A stretch of 64,000 nucleotides of DNA. Source: Paenibacillus ihbetae (GTDB lineage: Bacteria; Bacillota; Bacilli; Paenibacillales; Paenibacillaceae). Location of the stretch: positions 6,054,501-6,118,500 of the forward strand of contig NZ_CP016809.1 of the NCBI RefSeq assembly GCF_002741055.1, written 5' to 3'. The position numbers were made by a program, and so were the translations under genes. Below, one piece after another: positions 56,225-64,000 of this stretch. The notes below the pieces were generated by a model, which saw only the letters and a program-made list of their open reading frames with translations, made no database searches and was not told the DNA's origin. Position 1 is the first letter of the stretch; each line of letters opens with the position of its first letter.

Positions 56225-57136
56225 ATGAAAGCCATGGCTGTATCCACTTTCGGTCCTCCGGAAGTCTTAACCCTGATGGAAATGGAGAACCCATCCGCAG
56301 GTCCCGGCACCGTGCGAGTTCGGGTGAAAGCTGCCGGCGTGATGCCCTTTGATTGCCGTGTACGGGAAGGAACGATATCCTATGTCCGCAATCAGCCGTT
56401 TCCCATTATTCCGGGGAATGAATTTGCCGGCATCATTGATCAAGTGGGCGAGGGGGTGAAAGGGTTCAAGGCCGGTATGGAGGTGCTAGGCTTCTCCCTA
56501 TTCAACAGCTATGCGGAGTATATCGTAGTCAGTGCAGACCAAATCGTAAAGAAGCCGCCGTATATGCCGTGGGATATTGCAGGAAGTTTATCCGGCAACG
56601 GCCAAGGAGCGCATATGGCACTGAAGGCGATCGGCATCGGGCATGGCGATACCGTGATCATCCATGGCGCGGCAGGGGGATTCGGCACATGGGCCTGCCA
56701 GCTGGCTAAGCGCTGGGGGGCCAAGGTCGTCATCGGTACGGCTAGCGAAGCAAACCATGACTATTTGCGTTTACTCGGCGTCATCCCCGTCCATTACGGG
56801 GAAGGACTTGTGGAACGGGTACGCGCGATTGCACCCCAGGGCGTTGATGCTGCACTTGATGCCGCAGGAGCCGAGGCGCTCAGGGCTTCGGTAGAGCTTG
56901 TTCCGGATAGGAAAAGGATACGGACATTGGTAGCCGGGGAGCTCGCTGGCGAGCTTGGCATACCTGCGCTTGAGGGAACGCGAACCGCAGACAGGCTCCA
57001 AGAGCTGACCGATCTGTATGAGGAAGGGGCCGTTCGAATCCTTATTCGCCAATCTTATCCTCTGGCAATGGCGCAGGAGGCGCATCGTCTGGTGGAGACC
57101 GGTCATGGACGTGGAAAAGTGGTATTAACTTTATAA
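56225..57136 (+). CDS. MDR-family NADPH quinone oxidoreductase-like protein
   Basis: A 303-residue zinc-free medium-chain dehydrogenase with the N-terminal fold KAMAVSTFGPPEVLTLMEME, FPIIPGNEFAGIIDQVGEG, and the nucleotide site VIIHGAAGGFGTWACQLAKR. It lacks the zinc-binding Cys cluster, as in quinone reductases and enoyl reductases. AAGGAGAGG precedes the ATG. It shares orientation and spacing with the MFS gene, suggesting a detoxification unit under LysR control. Confidence 0.9.
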   Translation: MKAMAVSTFGPPEVLTLMEMENPSAGPGTVRVRVKAAGVMPFDCRVREGTISYVRNQPFPIIPGNEFAGIIDQVGEGVKGFKAGMEVLGFSLFNSYAEYIVVSADQIVKKPPYMPWDIAGSLSGNGQGAHMALKAIGIGHGDTVIIHGAAGGFGTWACQLAKRWGAKVVIGTASEANHDYLRLLGVIPVHYGEGLVERVRAIAPQGVDAALDAAGAEALRASVELVPDRKRIRTLVAGELAGELGIPALEGTRTADRLQELTDLYEEGAVRILIRQSYPLAMAQEAHRLVETGHGRGKVVLTL

Positions 57137-57161
57137 GCCAAGCTGAGACTTTTACGAATGG

Positions 57162-57186
57162 AAGCCGCGATGATCGCGGCTTTTTC
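57162..57186 (+). terminator. Terminator after oxidoreductase
   Basis: AAGCCGCGAT and ATCGCGGCTT with almost no loop, then TTTTT. Confidence 0.85.
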
Positions 57187-57275
57187 ATGTCTTAAGCCAG
57201 TCACTGCCGGAACTGATACCAGACCCAGGCTTCATCATGTATATTTAATAGCAGAGCGTATTCATTAGAATTATA

Positions 57276-57289
57276 TGAAAGCGCTATCC
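57276..57289 (+). promoter_or_regulatory. CcpA cre-like site
   Basis: TGAAAGCGCTATCC matches the cre consensus at 13 of 14 positions. It precedes the truncated response-regulator gene and is about 1.1 kb from the beta-galactosidase start. Confidence 0.5.
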
Positions 57290-57337
57290 GTAGTTTATAC
57301 AATCTCAGAATTTATAGGACATTAGGAGGAATCCGCA

Positions 57338-57474
57338 TGAAAGTGCTGATTGCAGATGATGACGTTTACACGAGGGAAGGGCTTGTGGAGTCCATTGACT
57401 GGGAGGATTGCCTTCGCGGTAACGAGCAAGTAACACGGGACCACCAAATTAAAAAGCGCACCCGGAACATTTAA
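57338..57474 (+). pseudogene. Truncated response-regulator fragment
   Basis: After a strong AGGAGG site, the frame starts MKVLIADDDVYTREGLVESI and then DWED, the exact beginning of a YesN-type receiver with its acidic cluster. The text leaves the family after about 25 residues and stops soon after; the phosphoacceptor Asp and the DNA-binding domain are missing. I am unsure of the frame to within one base near 57360. It is probably the stump of a deleted two-component system. Confidence 0.65.
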
Positions 57475-58307
57475 TAGCTTTGAGAATTCTTGAATTTTTC
57501 AGGGGAAATCCCCTCTAATCGTTTGAAAACCGTACAAAAATAGCTGGCGTGCTCAAAACCGGCCATACCGGCAATCTCTTGGATTTTAAGCTGCGGCTCC
57601 AAGACCATGAGCTCTTTGCTTAATTGAATACGCTCCCGGTTTACGTATTCCATTGGCCTTAAATTGAAAGCTTTTTTGAACAGCAGACATAAATATTGCG
57701 GGGTAACTCCAGCCTGTTGAGCCAAGAGATCGATCGATAGCGGAAGCTGACAATATTCCTTAATGTATCGAATGACGGGCTGCAGCCGCTCGAAATGCTG
57801 ATGCCGGGTATGCTGCTTGGCCTGGGTTTGCATGGGGATATCCAGGAGCAGAGCGTAAAGCAGCTTGGAGCATTCCACGCTGGCATGGCTATCGCTTGAG
57901 CCGGCACTCTCAATGATGCTTGAGAAATCCGCCTGCATCTTAACCGGGTCCAGCATCGTAAACACGCCCGATTTCGTAATTCCGGCCTGGGCCAGAAGCG
58001 GACCGCATAGACTGCCCTCCATGGATATGAACATCAGCTGCCAAGGCTCCTGGACGGCGTGATAGCGGTGCGGAACATCCGGGAACAGGCAAATGGCCTG
58101 CCCCGCTTTGGCAGAATAGACATTGTCATCCGCATGGAGAGCTCCTTCACCCGACAAGATCATGAGCCACTGGTAGGATGCGAAGCCGTCAGGCCTATGA
58201 ACGGGCTCCTGATGGTTCCATTGCCCCGCCGACGTTAGGTATACGGGAAGACGTTTGTCCGATTCACTCAGATGGCAGAAGTGGATAATATCCATAGAAG
58301 TCGGCAC
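57471..58307 (-). CDS. AraC-family regulator with cupin domain
   Basis: The 278-residue protein has an N-terminal cupin (GEGALHADDNVYSAKAGQAI) and a C-terminal HTH pair (LSIDLLAQQAGVTPQYLCLL; IQEIAGMAGFEHASYFCTVF). It is divergent from the beta-galactosidase gene, its probable target. The 3' end meets the truncated response-regulator fragment with a few bases of overlap. The effector is probably a beta-galactoside or its product, by context. Confidence 0.88.
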   Translation of the reverse strand: MPTSMDIIHFCHLSESDKRLPVYLTSAGQWNHQEPVHRPDGFASYQWLMILSGEGALHADDNVYSAKAGQAICLFPDVPHRYHAVQEPWQLMFISMEGSLCGPLLAQAGITKSGVFTMLDPVKMQADFSSIIESAGSSDSHASVECSKLLYALLLDIPMQTQAKQHTRHQHFERLQPVIRYIKEYCQLPLSIDLLAQQAGVTPQYLCLLFKKAFNLRPMEYVNRERIQLSKELMVLEPQLKIQEIAGMAGFEHASYFCTVFKRLEGISPEKFKNSQSY

Positions 58308-58371
58308 CTCGGTTTCAAATATTTAAATCATGCTGAATATCCTTTAATGGAAAAAAGAAAATTCATCACTC

Positions 58372-58377
58372 TATAAT
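58372..58377 (+). promoter_or_regulatory. -10 box for beta-galactosidase gene
   Basis: TATAAT lies 43 bases before the TTG start, with no good -35 at 16-18 bases. Such a promoter usually needs an activator, which fits the divergent AraC gene. Confidence 0.45.
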
Positions 58378-58393
58378 GTGAATATAATTATAA

Positions 58394-61537
<3,144 letters not shown>

Positions 61538-61599
61538 TTTGAAGTATATCGTTCTTTATTTAAAGGAACGAGCGAAGAACCACCGAACCATAAAAATTA

Positions 61600-61636
61600 G
61601 AAGCGGCCGTTTCCCGCTTAGGAGAAACGGTCGCTT
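61600..61636 (+). terminator. Terminator after lacZ
   Basis: GAAGCGGCCGTTTC and GAAACGGTCGCTTC, one G-U pair, followed by CTTATT. Confidence 0.85.
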
Positions 61637-62214
61637 CCTTATTGGAAGGTGGGAGATGAGTGAAGAGTTACCGGCTTGCAACGCCGCATTCGAACCCCTA
61701 CTGAGCATCGTTTCAGGCTAGCCGGGCAAGTTGCCGGGCTTCTTCATGTTTACGGGTTATTCGAGAATACGGAGTTGCTCGTGTATTGGATTTTCCAATG
61801 TTTTTTATTCGAAAATTGCAACGGATCTTGTAAAAGTGCAATAGGACAAATGCCGATGGCTATCTACACTAACAGGAGGGTGAATCGTAAACAGCGGCAA
61901 AGGACAAGAAATCAACATTTTGTGGCTCGATTTGCAAACTTCTCAAGCCGGGCAGAAACTACACTGATAGTAAATAACGAACATCAGTTTTCGTACAGAA
62001 GGAAGGTTATTATCCGTGTTATACGAGCTACTTTACGTCCTATTGACCAGTTTGGTATCGGACGCAGCTTCGGGATGACCGAAAGGCTGCTATCCTTTTA
62101 CATCCCCTGTTTCTTCGCTCTTAACTTGTTCATATTCTCTAATAGAGATATAATGGACGAGGGTATTTGTTGAATACCGGCTACAGATTCAATGATGAAA
62201 GAGAGCGGAAAAGT
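61637..62214. other. Intergenic region with second hairpin and yeeI promoter
   Basis: The gap of about 580 bases carries a second hairpin, AGCCGGGCAA/TTGCCGGGCT (61719-61740, one mismatch, T-rich end), and the yeeI promoter (62126-62154). Open frames here lack ribosome sites. Nothing else was recognised. Confidence 0.5.
62126..62154 (+). promoter_or_regulatory. SigA-like promoter for yeeI
   Basis: TTGTTC and a perfect TATAAT are separated by 17 bases. The predicted transcript begins near 62161, which supports the yeeI start at 62215 rather than an upstream one at 62167. Confidence 0.75.
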
Positions 62215-62934
62215 ATGGGCCGTAAATGGAATAATATTAAAGAGAAGAAAGCATCCAAGGATGCGAATACAAGTCGCGTGTATGCGAAGTTCGGCGTTGA
62301 AATTTATGTCGCCGCGAAGAAGGGTGAGCCGGATCCAGAATCCAACCGTGCACTGAAGGTCGTTCTGGAGCGTGCCAAAACATATAACGTGCCGAAAGCT
62401 ATCATTGACCGTGCGCTCGAGAAAGCCAAAGGCAGCGGCGATGAGAACTATGAGGAGCTTCGTTATGAAGGCTTCGGGCCGAATGGCTCCATGATCATTG
62501 TCGATGCGCTGACGAACAATGTGAATCGTACAGCTTCCGCTGTACGCGCAGCGTTCAATAAAAACGGCGGCAATATGGGTGTCAGCGGATCGGTTACGTA
62601 TATGTTCGATGAAACAGCCGTATTCGGCGTAGAGGGCAAAACTTCCGAGGAGGTTATGGACCTCCTGCTTGAAGCGGACCTGGACGTCCGTGACATTATT
62701 GAAGAGGATCAGGCTGTTATCGTTTATGCAGAGCCGGATCAATTCCATGCGGTTCAGGAAGCGTTCAAGAATGCAGGAGTAACCGAGTTTACGGTCGCCG
62801 AGCTGACGATGCTGGCGCAAAACTTCGTCACCTTGCCGGAAGATGGCGTAGCCCAGTTCGAGAAGCTGATCGATGCGTTGGAAGACCTCGAAGACGTCCA
62901 GCAGGTGTATCATAACGTGGAGTTTGAAGATTAG
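62215..62934 (+). CDS. yeeI: YebC/PmpR-family protein YeeI
   Basis: A 239-residue protein nearly matching Bacillus YeeI in length: [20 protein letters not shown] at the start, [20 protein letters not shown], and [20 protein letters not shown]. YebC proteins were long called regulators; recent work links them to ribosome stalling at proline tracts. It is cytoplasmic. ATG 62215 is favoured by the promoter position and by the family start. It lies directly beside the AT-rich recombinase region. Confidence 0.95.
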   Translation: MGRKWNNIKEKKASKDANTSRVYAKFGVEIYVAAKKGEPDPESNRALKVVLERAKTYNVPKAIIDRALEKAKGSGDENYEELRYEGFGPNGSMIIVDALTNNVNRTASAVRAAFNKNGGNMGVSGSVTYMFDETAVFGVEGKTSEEVMDLLLEADLDVRDIIEEDQAVIVYAEPDQFHAVQEAFKNAGVTEFTVAELTMLAQNFVTLPEDGVAQFEKLIDALEDLEDVQQVYHNVEFED

Positions 62935-63100
62935 GATACAAGATTCCTTTTAAATTCAGTGTTTAGATGCTCTTACTGTTGATTCAACCATGGGGAGATA
63001 TCCGAATATCACCGTTTTTCTCAATCAGCGATGGTATACAATTTGTTGATTGATGAAATTAATTGTGATGAACGTTTTTTCAGAAGTGCTCATTATTTTA

Positions 63101-63139
63101 ACTCACTTTTTGTATGAAATAACTATACAAGGAGTGAGT
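63101..63139 (+). promoter_or_regulatory. Hairpin covering the recombinase ribosome site
   Basis: ACTCACTTTTTGTAT (63101-63115) and ATACAAGGAGTGAGT (63125-63139) pair along all 15 positions in RNA, with two G-U pairs, around a 9-base loop. The 3' arm contains AAGGAGTGAG, the ribosome site. Confidence 0.7.
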
Positions 63140-63144
63140 TTTTA

Positions 63145-64000
63145 ATGTTATTAGAGGATGTTTACAAAGAGTTTCTATTTGATTTGGAGATCAAGAATTA
63201 TAGTATCCGAACTATAAAAGGATATAGAAATAATAACAGAGCATTCTTAAATTTTTTAATTAATGAATTTGAAGTGACTGAAGTGGAAGAAGTTAATACT
63301 TCCCATATCAAAGCCTATCTTAGGAACTTAAAAGACAAAGGTTTATCTGAAACCTATATCAATGGAATACAAAAAAACATTCGTTCGTTTTTCCGTTTCA
63401 ATGTAGAAGAAGGATATATTGCTGAAAAAAGAAATCCTGTTCTAGGTTTGAAGTGGATGAAGGAACCAAAGGTTCTAATTCAGACTTTCAATGATGATGA
63501 AGTGAAAAGGATGCTTAACGTTTTTAAAGGGGATTACTATTTAAGTTTACGAAATAAGCTAATTCTGATGTTCTTTGTGGACTTAGGAATCAGAAATTTG
63601 GAATTATGCACTCTTAGTTCTCTTGATGTAAGAGATAGTGTTATAAAGATCCATGGAAAAGGGAATAAGGAAAGACATTTATACATTTCACCTCTTTTGA
63701 AAAAGTACATTATCAAATACGAGAGAGTAAAAGAGGCATATTTTAAAGATAAAATCATGACTGATTCCAATTTTTTTCTATCCCAAAATGGTAAAACTCT
63801 TACTGTTGTTGCAATTGAGGTAATAGTCAAAAAAGCTGGAGTGGAGGCTAAGGTTCGAGAACACATTCGTTGCAGTCCTCATACACTGAGACATTACTAT
63901 GCTCAAAAACAATTAAGATTAGGGTTAGATGTTTACAGTCTTAGCAGATTATTAGGACATGAGTCGACTGTAATCACTAATCGTTATCTACAGTCAATTC
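63145..64000 (+). CDS. Tyrosine recombinase/integrase (3' end cut by window)
   Basis: The frame runs from ATG 63145, with GGAGTGAG about 6 bases upstream, off the right edge. Residues 1-95 form a SAM-like core-binding domain (YKEFLFDLEIKNYSIRTIKG). The catalytic domain shows all expected residues: Arg in DLGIRNLEL, Lys in GKGNKERHL, the H-x-x-R in SPHTLRHYYAQ, His in LLGHES, and Tyr in TNRYLQS. The gene is much richer in A and T than its neighbours, a sign of transfer. It probably belongs to a mobile element starting here. Confidence 0.9.
   Translation, partial: MLLEDVYKEFLFDLEIKNYSIRTIKGYRNNNRAFLNFLINEFEVTEVEEVNTSHIKAYLRNLKDKGLSETYINGIQKNIRSFFRFNVEEGYIAEKRNPVLGLKWMKEPKVLIQTFNDDEVKRMLNVFKGDYYLSLRNKLILMFFVDLGIRNLELCTLSSLDVRDSVIKIHGKGNKERHLYISPLLKKYIIKYERVKEAYFKDKIMTDSNFFLSQNGKTLTVVAIEVIVKKAGVEAKVREHIRCSPHTLRHYYAQKQLRLGLDVYSLSRLLGHESTVITNRYLQSI

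Overview
The window looks like chromosomal DNA of a Paenibacillus-type, spore-forming Gram-positive bacterium. The evidence is several AraC-type and YesN-type regulators, LplA/LplB/YtcP-type sugar transporters, strong AGGAGG-like ribosome sites with frequent TTG and GTG starts, a sporulation diadenylate cyclase (CdaS), bacillithiol genes (BshB2, YojF, a YfiT-type DinB protein) and moderately high GC. No rRNA, tRNA, CRISPR array or prophage block was seen. An AT-rich tyrosine recombinase begins at the right edge.

Bases 1-31,750 form a xylan and hemicellulose locus. A partial AraC-type regulator with a degenerate receiver lies at the left edge. A long same-strand series then runs from 949 to 16402 with no clear internal terminator: a membrane-anchored GH10 xylanase, a cytoplasmic GH10, a GH43, a secreted GH5 with a ricin-type lectin domain, an SGNH esterase, an esterase-D-type hydrolase, an unusual ABC-exporter/DUF1854/ABC-exporter trio, and a composite GH43. 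Next come an orphan sugar-binding lipoprotein, an AraC regulator, a sugar isomerase/epimerase and a GH30_8 glucuronoxylanase (XynC). A membrane-spanning AraC regulator is followed by its likely target, a permease-permease-binding protein importer, then a GH95 enzyme and a second isomerase/epimerase. The layout suggests outside cutting of decorated xylan, uptake of oligosaccharides, and debranching inside the cell. CcpA-type cre sequences precede several units.

Bases 31,800-47,100 carry mixed functions: two acetyltransferase-like loci (one decayed), a HAD phosphatase, a four-gene membrane-lipid cluster (VTT protein, PAP2 phosphatase, UgtP-like glycosyltransferase, VTT protein), a VOC protein, a divergent MocR regulator/aldo-keto reductase pair, a YfiT-type protein, a Gfo/Idh-AraC-Gfo/Idh operon, another AraC regulator, and yojF-bshB2.

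Bases 47,100-64,000 carry cdaS, the sulfite reductase operon cysJI, an MFS transporter flanked by a second degenerate copy of the cysI 3' end, a divergent LysR/MFS pair followed by a quinone-reductase-like gene, a truncated response-regulator fragment, a divergent AraC/GH2 beta-galactosidase pair, the YebC-family gene yeeI, and the recombinase. The most unusual items are the exporters carrying PH-like and zinc-ribbon regions around DUF1854, the recombinase ribosome site buried in a 15-bp hairpin, the cysI tail duplication, and the response regulator lacking its phosphoacceptor site.
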